Notes: generated by a model from the letters alone, not told the origin. A stretch of 64,000 nt of DNA from Pokkaliibacter sp. MBI-7 (GCF_029846635.1 NZ_JARVTG010000001.1:2423001-2487000); one strand, 5' to 3'. Shown: positions 15,692 to 25,004, counted from the stretch's first letter. Translations and numbers: made by a program.

Positions 15692-16303
15692 ATGACCATA
15701 CCGACAACAGCACCGAACGAGGCTTCCGTGAGCCTGACTGAACAGAACAGCGAAGACCCTACCACACAGCTGGCAGCGCGCATTCGCATCGAACGTAAGC
15801 AGCGGCAATGGTCGCTGGATGAACTGGCGCAGCGCTCCGGCGTTTCCAAGGCGATGATCAGCAAGGTTGAGCGCGGAGAAACCAGCCCTACGGCGACACT
15901 GCTGGGCAAGCTGTCCGGTGCCTTTGGCCTGACCCTGTCCACACTGCTGGCCAGAGCCGAGCAACAGGGTGGCCGGCTGCGTCGACGTCAGGATCAACCG
16001 CAATGGCGTGACCCTGAAACTGGCTTTATCCGCCGTCAGTTATCCCCTACTTCTGATTTGCCGCTGGATCTGGTGCAGGTCGAGCTGCCCGCAGGTGCCA
16101 GCGTCAGCTATCCCGCCTCGGCATTCGCCTTTTTCCGTCAGCTGATCTGGGTGACGCAAGGGCAACTGGAGTTTACCGAAGGAGAGACGCTGCATCAGTT
16201 ATCCACAGGTGACTGCCTGGAGCTGGGCTCACCCAGTGACTGCCGTTTCTTCAACCCGGGAACAACCGGCTGTGAATATCTGGTGGTACTGTTACGCCAG
16301 TAA
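15692..16303 (+). CDS. XRE-family regulator with C-terminal cupin
   Basis: 203 residues. A lambda-repressor-type helix-turn-helix spans about 28-85 (LAARIRIERKQRQWSLDELA, SGVSKAMISKVERGETSPTATLLGKL). A cupin sensor domain spans about 120-203 (VELPAGASVSYP, WVTQGQLEFTEGE, LSTGDCLELGSPSDCRF). This pairing is common in repressors of amino-acid, amine or polyamine metabolism. It is divergent from the GNAT-exporter pair and upstream of an aminotransferase on the same strand, so it may control both sides. The ATG has a weak ribosome site; GTG 15728 with GAGG upstream is an alternative start that keeps the whole HTH. Confidence 0.88.
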   Translation: MTIPTTAPNEASVSLTEQNSEDPTTQLAARIRIERKQRQWSLDELAQRSGVSKAMISKVERGETSPTATLLGKLSGAFGLTLSTLLARAEQQGGRLRRRQDQPQWRDPETGFIRRQLSPTSDLPLDLVQVELPAGASVSYPASAFAFFRQLIWVTQGQLEFTEGETLHQLSTGDCLELGSPSDCRFFNPGTTGCEYLVVLLRQ

Positions 16304-16419
16304 CTGCCTCTCCTGGAGGGCGGATGTGTATAACCGTCTGTTGTAGCGTGGCGGAAGCAAAGCTGGCATAACGGTGTAACAACCTGCCTTTTCTCAGCTA
16401 CTCAGGAACGAGTTCGATC

Positions 16420-17592
16420 ATGCCACAACCCAGTGCCCGCCCAGCCGTGCAGTCCCTGTCGGCGTCCTTAATCCGTGAAGTGGCCAATACCGCCATGGGC
16501 CGTGAGGGCGTGCTGCCCTTCTGGTTTGGTGAGAGTGACCAGCCAACGCCGGGGGTTATCCGTGAAGCAGCCATGGCCTCTCTGCAGCAGGGTGAAACCT
16601 TCTATTCGCAGAATCTGGGCCGCCCGTGGCTGCGTGAAGGTATTGCCAGCTACCTCAGCCAGTTGCATCACCGCCCCTTCACTGCCGAACAGACAGGTGT
16701 GACGGGCTCCGGTGTTTCCGCCCTGATGCTGGCCATGCAGCTGGTACTGAGCCCGGGTGACAGGGTTGTCGCCGTGACGCCGCTCTGGCCCAATCTGGTG
16801 GAAATTCCTCGGGTGCTAAGTGCCCATGTCGAACGTGTCCCCCTGCAGATCACCGACCAGGGCTGGCAGCTGGACCTGCAACGTCTGCTGGATGCACTGA
16901 CTCCCGATACCCGTCTGTTACTGATCAACTCACCCAATAATCCCACGGGGTGGACCATTGCCGACGACGAGCAACGTATTGTGCTGGAGCATTGCCGCAA
17001 ACACGGCATCTGGATTCTGGCTGATGACGTCTATGAACGACTGGTGTATCGCAGCGGCCTGAACAGTGCTCCTTCGTTTCTGGCGAGGAAGGAAGACGAT
17101 GATCTGGTCATCGGCGTCAACAGTTTCTCCAAAGCCTGGTGCATGACCGGATGGCGTGCTGGCTGGCTGACGATTCCAGCCGCGCTGGCCGATGATCTGG
17201 CCAAACTGGTGGAATACAACACTTCGTGCGTGCCGGAGTTTGTGCAGCGTGGGGCAATGGCCGCCATTCAGCAGGGGGAACCCCATGTCGGGCAGCTGCG
17301 CCAGCAACTGGGTGTGCAACGGCAGCTGATGGTCGAGGGGCTAAGCGCCATCGACGGCGTGACCCTGCCTTACGCAGATGGTGCCATGTATGCCTTCTTC
17401 CGCATCGCTGGCTTCAGTGATTCGCTGGCACTGGCACGAGCACTGATCAGCGAGGTCGGCCTTGGACTAGCCCCGGGTCGCGCCTTTGGTGAGGAAGGTG
17501 AGGGCTGGCTACGCTGGTGTTACGCAACGTCGCCAGTGCGTCTGCAGGAGGGTTTACAACGTCTGGATGAGTTTGTTCGTCGTCAGCGCTGA
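16420..17592 (+). CDS. Class I/II PLP-dependent aminotransferase
   Basis: 390 residues, fold type I. Visible PLP-site residues are NSPNNPTG (Asn174 region), ILADDVYERLVY (Asp202 stacking on the pyridine nitrogen, Tyr205) and SFSKAWCMTGWRAGW with the Schiff-base lysine at 238. A C-terminal arginine in the WLRWCYATSP region should hold the substrate carboxylate. It belongs to the aspartate/aromatic/alanine-type aminotransferases; the exact substrate cannot be told. It follows the XRE-cupin regulator by 116 nt, probably as part of the same amino-acid-related regulon. It converges with the second epsilon-subunit gene, with 8 nt between the two stops, and no terminator is visible there. Confidence 0.9.
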   Translation: MPQPSARPAVQSLSASLIREVANTAMGREGVLPFWFGESDQPTPGVIREAAMASLQQGETFYSQNLGRPWLREGIASYLSQLHHRPFTAEQTGVTGSGVSALMLAMQLVLSPGDRVVAVTPLWPNLVEIPRVLSAHVERVPLQITDQGWQLDLQRLLDALTPDTRLLLINSPNNPTGWTIADDEQRIVLEHCRKHGIWILADDVYERLVYRSGLNSAPSFLARKEDDDLVIGVNSFSKAWCMTGWRAGWLTIPAALADDLAKLVEYNTSCVPEFVQRGAMAAIQQGEPHVGQLRQQLGVQRQLMVEGLSAIDGVTLPYADGAMYAFFRIAGFSDSLALARALISEVGLGLAPGRAFGEEGEGWLRWCYATSPVRLQEGLQRLDEFVRRQR

Positions 17593-17600
17593 TCACCCAA

Positions 17601-18026
17601 TCAGCGCTTGATATTGCCTTTACGGCTCAGGCTCAGCTCATGCAGTGTGCGTAGCATCGCTGCTGCACGTGCCACATGATCAGCGCTCTCGCGGTCATGA
17701 TGGGCAGCAAACTCTGCTTCGGCATCGCGCTTGGCCTTTTCTGCCGCAACTTTATCCAGATCCTGAGCACGCAGTGCCGTATCGGCCAGGACTATAGTGC
17801 GCCCGGGCTGAACCTCCAGAAATCCGGCGGGTACAAAATAGATCTGCTCCTCGCCTTGCATGTCATACACACGCAGCGGGCCCGGGCCAAGTTCAGCCAG
17901 CAGCGGGGCATGGCCGGGGTAAATACCTACGTCCCCCCACAGGGTCGTCAGAATCACATGACGCGCCTGGCCACTGAACAGCGAACCTTCAGGCGTTACC
18001 AAATCCAGCAATAAATGTTTATCCAT
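17601..18026 (-). CDS. Second (paralogous) F1 ATP synthase epsilon subunit
   Basis: 141 residues from ATG 18026, with AAGGA about 10 nt upstream. It is complete: an N-terminal beta-sandwich (LLDLVTPEGSLFSGQA, GDVGIYPGHAPLLAELGPGPLRV, PAGFLEVQPGRTIVLADTALRAQDLD) and a C-terminal helical pair (about 90-141). It has the same length as the canonical AtpC encoded 326 nt upstream and shares its key blocks, but the sequences differ throughout, so this is an old or imported paralogue rather than a recent duplication. It lies beyond the strong atp terminator and therefore needs its own promoter or readthrough. Epsilon links the rotor and inhibits ATP hydrolysis; a second form could tune that inhibition. 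It could also be a relic of another ATPase operon. Confidence 0.88.
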   Translation of the reverse strand: MDKHLLLDLVTPEGSLFSGQARHVILTTLWGDVGIYPGHAPLLAELGPGPLRVYDMQGEEQIYFVPAGFLEVQPGRTIVLADTALRAQDLDKVAAEKAKRDAEAEFAAHHDRESADHVARAAAMLRTLHELSLSRKGNIKR

Positions 18027-18352
18027 GGAGTCATCCTTGGGCGATAGCGAAGTGCAACCAGTGCAGCCTTGGCGCTGAGCCATCAACAGCAGTTATGCGC
18101 CCTACTCTAGCAAAGCCTCTTCTCTCGACTGCTGATTTGCATGGCTGAAACGGCAAGATCCACAATCCTGACACAAGTGCTACCACAGTGACAGGCAGGG
18201 GCAACCTCAATTCAGCGTTGCCGGACAGGTATAAGCGTGTTCAAGCAAGGAGTGAGCAGATAACGCTCAGCGTGGCTGATGCCGTAGCAGCAAGGCAAGG
18301 AAAACAAAAAAGGCAGCCTGAGCTGCCTTTTTTATGGACCTGAGCTTGCCGA
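18027..18352. other. Intergenic gap between the two epsilon genes
   Basis: 326 nt holding the atp operon terminator at its right end and the ribosome site of the second epsilon gene at its left end. I see no coding sequence. No convincing promoter for the second epsilon gene was found by eye. Confidence 0.6.
18306..18333 (-). terminator. Terminator of the atp operon
   Basis: GGCAGC-N4-GCTGCC flanked by A6 and T6, so it can act in both directions. It lies about 20 nt beyond the atpC stop and before the second epsilon gene. Confidence 0.93.
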
Positions 18353-18778
18353 TTAACGGCCGGTTTTCTTGCGCAACTGTTCCAGTACGCGCAACTGCGC
18401 AGCCGCTTCCGCCAACTGAACGGCGGCACGGGAATAGTCCAACTCCGCGTTATGATTCGACATTGCCTGTTCAGCCTCTTTCTTGGCTTCCAGAGCAATG
18501 GACTCATCAAGGTCATTAGCACGGATAGCGGTGTCAGCCAACACGGTTACCATGTTGGGCTGCACTTCCAGAAAACCACCAGATACATAGATGATTTCCT
18601 CGTCGCCATCCTGCTTGATGACACGCACCGGACCCGGCTTCAGCTGGGTCAGGAGCGGAGCGTGACCTGGGGCAATACCCAGATCACCTAGACTCCCGCT
18701 GGCAACGACCAGTTCCACCAACCCGGAAAAGATTGCCTCTTCTGAGCTGACAATATTGCAGTGAACTGTCATAGCCAT
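18353..18778 (-). CDS. atpC: ATP synthase F1 subunit epsilon
   Basis: 141 residues, the normal length. An N-terminal beta-barrel (MTVHCNIVSSEEAIFSG, LGIAPGHAPLLTQLKPGPVRV, YVSGGFLEVQPNMVTVLADTAIRANDLD) is followed by two C-terminal helices ending LRKKTGR. Epsilon is part of the central stalk with gamma, contacts the c-ring, and its C-terminal helices can inhibit ATP hydrolysis. It is the last gene of the conserved operon, 50 nt after atpD and immediately before the terminator. MAMTV offers two possible ATGs two codons apart. Confidence 0.97.
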   Translation of the reverse strand: MAMTVHCNIVSSEEAIFSGLVELVVASGSLGDLGIAPGHAPLLTQLKPGPVRVIKQDGDEEIIYVSGGFLEVQPNMVTVLADTAIRANDLDESIALEAKKEAEQAMSNHNAELDYSRAAVQLAEAAAQLRVLEQLRKKTGR

Positions 18779-18828
18779 GGTGAACCCCCTCTAGCTATGG
18801 TTATGGGAATAACCGTCGCTGGAGACGA

Positions 18829-20205
18829 TTACAGCTTCTTCGCTTTCTCAACTGCTTCGTCGATGCTGCCAACCATGTAGAACGCTTGTTCTGGCATGTT
18901 GTCGTAGTCACCGGACAGAATACCCTTGAAGCCACTGATGGTGTCTTTCAGGGAAACGTACTTACCGGGCGAACCGGTGAATACTTCTGCCACGAAGAAA
19001 GGCTGAGACAGGAAGCGCTGGATCTTACGCGCACGGGTTACGACCAGCTTGTCGTCTTCTGACAGCTCGTCCATACCCAGAATCGCGATGATATCCTTCA
19101 GTTCCTTGTAGCGCTGCAGAGTAGACTGCACGCCACGAGCCACTTCGTAGTGCTCCTGACCAACCACCAGCGGATCCAGCTGACGAGAGGTAGAGTCCAG
19201 CGGATCAACCGCAGGATAGATACCCAGTGCAGCGATATCACGAGACAGTACGACAGTAGCGTCCAAGTGAGAGAAGGTGGTCGCAGGTGACGGATCGGTC
19301 AAGTCATCCGCAGGTACGTATACCGCTTGAACGGAAGTGATCGAGCCAGTCTTGGTGGAGGTAATACGCTCCTGCAGAACGCCCATCTCTTCAGCCAGAG
19401 TAGGCTGATAACCTACGGCAGAAGGCATACGACCCAACAGTGCAGATACTTCAGTACCGGCCAGGGTGTAACGGTAGATGTTGTCAACAAAGAACAGAAC
19501 ATCACGGCCTTCGTCACGGAACTGCTCGGCCATGGTCAGACCGGTCAGAGCAACACGCAGACGGTTGCCGGGCGGCTCGTTCATCTGACCGTATACCAGA
19601 GATACTTTGTCCAGTACGTTGGACTCCATCATCTCGTGGTAGAAGTCGTTACCTTCACGAGTACGCTCACCCACACCAGCAAACACAGAGTAACCACTGT
19701 GCTCGATCGCGATGTTACGGATCAGCTCCATCATGTTGACGGTCTTACCTACACCCGCACCACCGAACAGACCTACTTTACCGCCTTTTGCGAAGGGGCA
19801 AACCAGATCGATTACCTTGATACCGGTTTCCAGCAGTTCGCTGGAGGCTGCCTGATCAGCGTAGCTGGGCGCTTTACGGTGAATAGGCATACGCACTTCT
19901 TCACCAATCGGGCCTTGCTCGTCGATCGGGTTGCCCAGAACGTCCATGATGCGACCCAGGGTAGCTTTACCCACAGGTACAGACACGGGTTCGCCTGTAT
20001 TTTTTACTTCCAAACCACGGCTCATGCCTTCGCTTGAACCCATGGCGATGGTGCGTACAACACCGTCACCCAGCTGTTGCTGAACTTCCAGCACCAGCTC
20101 TTTTCCTTCAATGGTCAGGGCGTCGTACACTTTGGGTACGGCGTTGCGCGGAAACTCGACGTCCACCACCGCCCCGATGACTTGCACTACACGTCCGCTA
20201 CTCAT
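18829..20205 (-). CDS. atpD: ATP synthase F1 subunit beta
   Basis: 458 residues, full length. It carries the catalytic nucleotide sites: P-loop GGAGVGKTV, catalytic glutamate segment GVGERTREGND, Walker B LFFVDNIYRYT, and the DELSEDD (DELSEED-type) loop that pushes gamma. Three beta subunits alternate with three alpha subunits in F1 to make ATP in the cytoplasm-facing head. The position between atpG and atpC is standard. Codon use is more regular than in the accessory genes, as expected for a highly expressed gene. Confidence 0.99.
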   Translation of the reverse strand: MSSGRVVQVIGAVVDVEFPRNAVPKVYDALTIEGKELVLEVQQQLGDGVVRTIAMGSSEGMSRGLEVKNTGEPVSVPVGKATLGRIMDVLGNPIDEQGPIGEEVRMPIHRKAPSYADQAASSELLETGIKVIDLVCPFAKGGKVGLFGGAGVGKTVNMMELIRNIAIEHSGYSVFAGVGERTREGNDFYHEMMESNVLDKVSLVYGQMNEPPGNRLRVALTGLTMAEQFRDEGRDVLFFVDNIYRYTLAGTEVSALLGRMPSAVGYQPTLAEEMGVLQERITSTKTGSITSVQAVYVPADDLTDPSPATTFSHLDATVVLSRDIAALGIYPAVDPLDSTSRQLDPLVVGQEHYEVARGVQSTLQRYKELKDIIAILGMDELSEDDKLVVTRARKIQRFLSQPFFVAEVFTGSPGKYVSLKDTISGFKGILSGDYDNMPEQAFYMVGSIDEAVEKAKKL

Positions 20206-20246
20206 GCTCGGATCCTCTTAATCTCAGTAAGCCTGTGTTGCGGTGG

Positions 20247-21107
20247 TTACACCGCTGCCGCACCACCGACGATCTCGGCAATTTCCTGGGTGATGGAAGC
20301 CTGACGAGCCTTGTTGTAGACCAGCTGCAGTTCCTTGATGATGTTGCCTGCGTTATCGGAGGCATTCTTCATCGCGATCATACGTGCAGCCTGCTCACAG
20401 GCAACGTTTTCCACCACACCCTGATACACCAGTGACTCCACATAACGAATCAACAAACCGTCCAGGAGTGCTTTGGCATCGGGCTCGTAAAGATAGTCCC
20501 AGTGGTGCTTCAGACCATCATTGTCTTCTGCCTGCAAGGGCAGCATTTGTACAACAGCAGGCTGCTGGGTCATGGTGTTGACGAACTTGTTCGACACCAG
20601 ATACAGACGGTCCAGGTGACCTTCGTCATAGGCATCCAACATCACCTTGACGATACCAATCAGATCTTTAACTTCCGGTTTGTCACCCAGGTGGTTGGCG
20701 TATGCGACAACCTTGCCACCGTAGTTGCGGAAGAAAGAACCTGCCTTGGTGCCTACGGCACAAATGTCAATCTCGACGCCCTTGTCGGCGTACTGCTTCA
20801 TTACCTTGATCATGGCTTTGAAGGCGTTGATGTTCAGACCACCGCACAAACCACGATCAGTAGAGATAACAATGAAGCCTACGCGCTTGACGTCGCGTTC
20901 TTGCAGGTACAGATGCTTGTATTCGGGATTGGAGTTCGCCACGTGACGAATGACATCAGCAATACGCTCCGCGTAGGGGCGGCTGGCTGCCATACGGTCC
21001 TGGGCTTTCCGCATTTTAGATACTGCCACCATTTCCATGGCGCTGGTGATCTTCTGCGTACTCTTGATACTCGCAATCTGCGATTTGATCTCTTTTCCTG
21101 CTGCCAT
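20247..21107 (-). CDS. atpG: ATP synthase F1 subunit gamma
   Basis: 286 residues, standard. N-terminal helix AAGKEIKSQIASIKSTQKITSAMEMVA and C-terminal helix ASDNAGNIIKELQLVYNKARQASITQEIAEIVGGAAAV form the coiled-coil rotor shaft, with a Rossmann-like globular domain between them (VISTDRGLCGGLN). Gamma rotates inside the alpha3beta3 ring and couples it to the c-ring. It lies between atpA and atpD in the normal order. Confidence 0.99.
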   Translation of the reverse strand: MAAGKEIKSQIASIKSTQKITSAMEMVAVSKMRKAQDRMAASRPYAERIADVIRHVANSNPEYKHLYLQERDVKRVGFIVISTDRGLCGGLNINAFKAMIKVMKQYADKGVEIDICAVGTKAGSFFRNYGGKVVAYANHLGDKPEVKDLIGIVKVMLDAYDEGHLDRLYLVSNKFVNTMTQQPAVVQMLPLQAEDNDGLKHHWDYLYEPDAKALLDGLLIRYVESLVYQGVVENVACEQAARMIAMKNASDNAGNIIKELQLVYNKARQASITQEIAEIVGGAAAV

Positions 21108-21163
21108 AATCTCTGCCTCAAGCGTTCAGCGACAGCGGCAGGGTCACCCCTGCCGCACCCGGA

Positions 21164-22708
21164 TTACCAGGAACCAGTCGCTTTGAATTTCTCGATACCG
21201 GCTTTGATTTCAGCAGCGATGCCGTCGTTGTAGTTGCCATCGCCACCAATCTTGGCGATCAGGTCAGCGCACTCAGAGTTGAAGTACGCTACCAGACCTG
21301 CTTCGAAAGAGCCGATCTTGGCAACAGGGATATCGTTCAGGAAGCCTTCGGTAGCGGCATACAGAACAACACCCATTTCAGCAACAGACATAGGCTTGAA
21401 CTGATTCTGTTTCATCAGTTCAGTCACACGCTGACCGTGCTCCAGCTGTTTGCGGGTCGCTTCGTCCAGATCAGAAGCAAACTGAGCAAAGGCTGCCAGT
21501 TCACGATACTGAGCCAGTGCCAGACGGATACCGCCGCCCAGCTTCTTGATGATCTTGGTCTGGGCCGCACCACCAACACGGGATACGGAGATACCAGCGT
21601 TCATCGCAGGACGGATACCGGCGTTGAACAGGTTGGTTTCCAGGAAGATCTGACCATCGGTAATGGAAATTACGTTGGTCGGAACGAAAGCAGAAACGTC
21701 GCCAGCCTGAGTTTCGATGATGGGCAGCGCGGTCAGAGAACCGGTCTGGCCAGTCACGCGGCCTTCAGTGTAACGCTCTACGTAGTCAGCGCTGACACGA
21801 GCAGCACGCTCGAGCAGACGTGAGTGTAAATAGAATACGTCACCAGGATAGGCTTCACGGCCAGGTGGGCGCTTCAGCAGCAGAGAGATCTGACGGTAGG
21901 CCCAGGCCTGCTTGGTCAGGTCATCATAAATAATCAGTGCGTCTTCGCCGTTATCACGGAAGTATTCACCCATGGTGCAACCAGCGTAGGCAGACAGATA
22001 CTGCATGGAAGCAGGATCAGCAGCGCCCGCGGCAACCACGATGGTGTGATCCATCGCACCGTGCTCTTCCAGCTTACGTACTACGTTGGCGATAGTGGAC
22101 TGTTTCTGACCAATCGCAACATAGATACATTTAATGCCGGAGTTTTTCTGCGCGATGATGGTGTCAATCGCCATTGCGGTTTTACCGGTCTGACGGTCGC
22201 CGATGATCAGCTCACGCTGACCACGGCCGATAGGCACCATGGAGTCAACCGCCTTGTAACCAGTCTGTACAGGCTGGTCAACGGATTTACGCCAGATAAC
22301 ACCAGGAGCAACCTTCTCGATAGGCTCGCTGCGAGTAGTATTCAGCGGACCTTTGCCATCGATAGGGTTACCCAGGGCATCAACAACGCGGCCCAGCAGT
22401 TCTGGACCAACAGGAACTTCAAGTACACGACCGGTACACTTGACGGTCATACCTTCGGACAGGCCCTGGTAATCACCCAGAACCACAGCACCTACAGAGT
22501 CACGCTCCAGGTTCAGTGCCATGCCGTATACGCCGCCGGTGAACTCGATCATTTCACCGTACATAACATCAGCCAAACCGTGGATCTGTACGATACCATC
22601 GGAAACGCTGACGACTGTGCCCTCATTACGGGCCTCAGATTTGAGATTCAGACCTTCGATCCGCTTCTTGATGATCTCGCTGATCTCAGATGGATTCAGT
22701 TGCTGCAT
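21164..22708 (-). CDS. atpA: ATP synthase F1 subunit alpha
   Basis: 514 residues, standard. It begins MQQLNPSEISEIIKKRIEGL, the segment that contacts delta. The non-catalytic nucleotide site shows P-loop GDRQTGKTA, followed by the conserved IKCIYVAIGQKQS and ALIIYDDLTKQAWAYRQISLLL segments. Alpha forms the hexameric head with beta and helps regulate catalysis. It lies between atpH (16-nt gap) and atpG. Nothing unusual was seen. Confidence 0.99.
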   Translation of the reverse strand: MQQLNPSEISEIIKKRIEGLNLKSEARNEGTVVSVSDGIVQIHGLADVMYGEMIEFTGGVYGMALNLERDSVGAVVLGDYQGLSEGMTVKCTGRVLEVPVGPELLGRVVDALGNPIDGKGPLNTTRSEPIEKVAPGVIWRKSVDQPVQTGYKAVDSMVPIGRGQRELIIGDRQTGKTAMAIDTIIAQKNSGIKCIYVAIGQKQSTIANVVRKLEEHGAMDHTIVVAAGAADPASMQYLSAYAGCTMGEYFRDNGEDALIIYDDLTKQAWAYRQISLLLKRPPGREAYPGDVFYLHSRLLERAARVSADYVERYTEGRVTGQTGSLTALPIIETQAGDVSAFVPTNVISITDGQIFLETNLFNAGIRPAMNAGISVSRVGGAAQTKIIKKLGGGIRLALAQYRELAAFAQFASDLDEATRKQLEHGQRVTELMKQNQFKPMSVAEMGVVLYAATEGFLNDIPVAKIGSFEAGLVAYFNSECADLIAKIGGDGNYNDGIAAEIKAGIEKFKATGSW

Positions 22709-22724
22709 GCTCTATCCCTCACAA

Positions 22725-23261
22725 TCAGGATTGGATCGCCTCGGCCAATTTTGCCAATTTTCCGCGCACGGAACCGTCAATAACCATGTCACCTGCCTTG
22801 ATGATCAGGCCGCCGATCAAACTCTTATCGACTTCGGTGGTTATGGTGATGGTCCGATTCAATTTAGCCTTGAGGGCTTGTGCCAGTTGTTCCTGCTCAG
22901 CGGAGGAAAGCTCAAAGGCAGAGGTCACTACGACGTCAGTCGCGTTTTCCTGCTCAGCCTTGAACTGCTCAAACAGCTGTGAAACTTCAGGAATCAATAC
23001 CAGGCGCTTGTTGTGCGCCATGGTTTGAAAAAAGGCTTTACCGCTCTCGGTTACTTTTTCTGCGCAGACGTCAATGACAGCCTGAGCTTGCTGTTCAGCA
23101 GTCAGTGCCGGATTGTTGAGCACCTTGGCAAACTCGCTGTCTTCTGCAACAGCGGCCGCCAGGGCCAACAATTCCGACCACTGACCCAGTTCACCCTTGT
23201 CCAGAGCAAACTGAAACGCAGCTTTGGCATAAGGCCGGGCGAATGTGGTCAATTCCGCCAT
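22725..23261 (-). CDS. atpH: ATP synthase F1 subunit delta
   Basis: 178 residues. It starts MAELTTFARPYAKAAFQFALDKGEL, the typical helical N-terminal domain that binds alpha, and ends with the conserved KSLIGGLIIKAGDMVIDGSVRGKLAKLAEAI. Delta connects the peripheral stalk (b subunits) to the top of F1. It follows atpF by 12 nt. Confidence 0.98.
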   Translation of the reverse strand: MAELTTFARPYAKAAFQFALDKGELGQWSELLALAAAVAEDSEFAKVLNNPALTAEQQAQAVIDVCAEKVTESGKAFFQTMAHNKRLVLIPEVSQLFEQFKAEQENATDVVVTSAFELSSAEQEQLAQALKAKLNRTITITTEVDKSLIGGLIIKAGDMVIDGSVRGKLAKLAEAIQS

Positions 23262-23273
23262 CGGTCACCTCAC

Positions 23274-23744
23274 TTACAGTTCGGCTGCCAGTTTGCTGAC
23301 AAGCTCGCTATGGGCTTTCTCGTCGACAGAGGCACCCAGGATTTTTTCCGCTCCAGCCAGCGCCAGCACAGCCACCTGGCCACGCAGTGCTTCTTTGGCA
23401 CGGTTTACATCCTGCTCGATCTCAGCTTGGGCTGCAGCTTTCAGACGCTGGCCTTCAGCCATTGCCTGCTCTTTAGCTTCTTCTACGATCTGGTTTGCCC
23501 GCTTGTTGGCTTGTTCAATAATTTTCGCTGCCTGTTCCTTGCTGGAACGTAACTGGTCAGCGGCACTTGCTTGTGCCAGTTCCAGGTCACGCTTCGCACG
23601 GTCGGCGGCATCCAGGCCATCTGCAATCTTTTTCTGACGTTCTGCCAGGGCCGCTGTTATCGGCGGCCAGACATACTTCATACAGAAAAGGACGAAGACT
23701 GCAAATGCGATGGCTTGGCCTATCAAGGTCGCATTCAGATTCAC
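23274..23744 (-). CDS. atpF: ATP synthase Fo subunit b
   Basis: 156 residues, standard. One N-terminal membrane helix (LNATLIGQAIAFAVFVLFCMKYVWPPI) is followed by a long charged, alanine-rich coiled coil (about 35-156) that dimerises as the peripheral stalk. It anchors F1 to Fo through delta. It lies between atpE and atpH in the usual order. Confidence 0.98.
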   Translation of the reverse strand: MNLNATLIGQAIAFAVFVLFCMKYVWPPITAALAERQKKIADGLDAADRAKRDLELAQASAADQLRSSKEQAAKIIEQANKRANQIVEEAKEQAMAEGQRLKAAAQAEIEQDVNRAKEALRGQVAVLALAGAEKILGASVDEKAHSELVSKLAAEL

Positions 23745-23802
23745 GCTTCACCCCTCCCAAAGGTTAGAAATAACCAGTTGACACTAAGTTCAGAAGGAGG
23801 GA

Positions 23803-24060
23803 TTAACCAGCGATCTGACCGACAAAGGGATTCGCGAAGGTGAAGAACAGAGCGATACCAACACCGATCATGGTAACAGCGTCCAGCAGACCCGCTACGA
23901 TGAACATTTTTACCTGCAGCATGGGGACCATTTCAGGCTGACGCGCAGCGCCTTCCAGAAACTTACCACCCAGAATACCGAAGCCGATTGCGGTACCCAG
24001 AGCACCCAGACCGATCAGCAGAGCAACAGCGATAGCAGTAAGACCTACTACTTGTTCCAT
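23803..24060 (-). CDS. atpE: ATP synthase Fo subunit c
   Basis: 85 residues, a hairpin of two membrane helices. The glycine-rich first helix (LLIGLGALGTAIGFGILGGKFLEGAARQPE) carries the polar loop RQP; the second contains the ion-carrying carboxylate Asp60 in GLLDAVTMIG. The aspartate, and the absence of the Gln/Glu/Ser sodium-binding pattern, indicate a proton-driven enzyme. It forms the rotor ring. Confidence 0.98.
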   Translation of the reverse strand: MEQVVGLTAIAVALLIGLGALGTAIGFGILGGKFLEGAARQPEMVPMLQVKMFIVAGLLDAVTMIGVGIALFFTFANPFVGQIAG

Positions 24061-24150
24061 TTTTAGACTCCCAGTTAAGGTTGCAAGTTGATTAAAGGTT
24101 TAACGAGTTAGAGAAATCTTTTTCTTCGATACCACTAAGGCGCTATGCCC

Positions 24151-24993
24151 TTAGTGGTTATCCTCATGGGCCATGCTGAGGTAGACGATGGTCAGCATCA
24201 TGAAGATAAAGGCCTGCAGTACGATAACCAGGATGTGGAAGATCGCCCAGCCCAGTTGCAAAACGCCACCAAGGGTACCGACTACGGCCCCGGCTGTATA
24301 CATAAGTGCAATCAGGATGAAGATCAGCTCACCGGCATAAAGGTTACCGAAGAGTCGCAGTGCCAGAGAAATAGGTTTGGCGATCAGACCTACGCCTTCC
24401 AGCAGCAGGTTGAACGGCAGCATCCATTTGCCGAAGGGATGCAGAGTCAGCTCACCCAGGAATCCACCGACGCCTTTGACCTTGATGCTGTAATAGATGA
24501 TCAGGGCAAAAACGGACAGAGACATCCCCAGGGTCACGTTAGGATCGGTAGTAGGAACCACTTTCAGGAAGTGCACGCCCATCTCCCCGGCAATACGGGG
24601 CAACAGATCGACGGGCAACAGGTCCATCAGGTTCATCAGGAAAATCCAGCAGAAAATAGTCAGCGCCAGCGGAGCAATCAGCGGATTGCGACCGTGGAAG
24701 GTTTCCTTGACGCTCTTGTCGACAAATTCGACCAGAATTTCAACAAAGTTCTGCAGGCAGCCAGGAACACCTGAACTCACACTGGTGGCAGCTTTGCGGA
24801 AGATATAAAGAAAAACGGCGCCAAGGACGACAGAGAAGAACATGGAGTCCAGGTGAATAGCCCAGAAACCCATCTCAGCCGCTTCTTTAGCGTCGTGTGC
24901 AACGGTCCAGCCACGCTCAGGCAGATGACCAAAGGTCAAATTCTGAAGGTGGTGCCCGATGTATTCGCTTGCAGTAATGTTTTCGCTTGCCAT
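24151..24993 (-). CDS. atpB: ATP synthase Fo subunit a
   Basis: 280 residues with five or six membrane helices. The C-terminal half has the conserved ISLALRLFGNLYAGELIF, whose arginine (in LRLFGN) faces the c-ring carboxylate, and LQAFIFMMLTIVYLSMAHEDNH. Subunit a provides the two half-channels for protons. It follows atpI by 11 nt; a 90-nt gap follows before atpE, which in many bacteria contains the strong translation signal that raises c-subunit output. Confidence 0.98.
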   Translation of the reverse strand: MASENITASEYIGHHLQNLTFGHLPERGWTVAHDAKEAAEMGFWAIHLDSMFFSVVLGAVFLYIFRKAATSVSSGVPGCLQNFVEILVEFVDKSVKETFHGRNPLIAPLALTIFCWIFLMNLMDLLPVDLLPRIAGEMGVHFLKVVPTTDPNVTLGMSLSVFALIIYYSIKVKGVGGFLGELTLHPFGKWMLPFNLLLEGVGLIAKPISLALRLFGNLYAGELIFILIALMYTAGAVVGTLGGVLQLGWAIFHILVIVLQAFIFMMLTIVYLSMAHEDNH

Positions 24994-25004
24994 AGTGTCT
25001 CAGC

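Noticed and set aside
16199..16207. Exact DnaA box TTATCCACA
   Set aside because: Isolated within the XRE-cupin coding sequence, with no neighbouring boxes or AT-rich DNA; consistent with chance.
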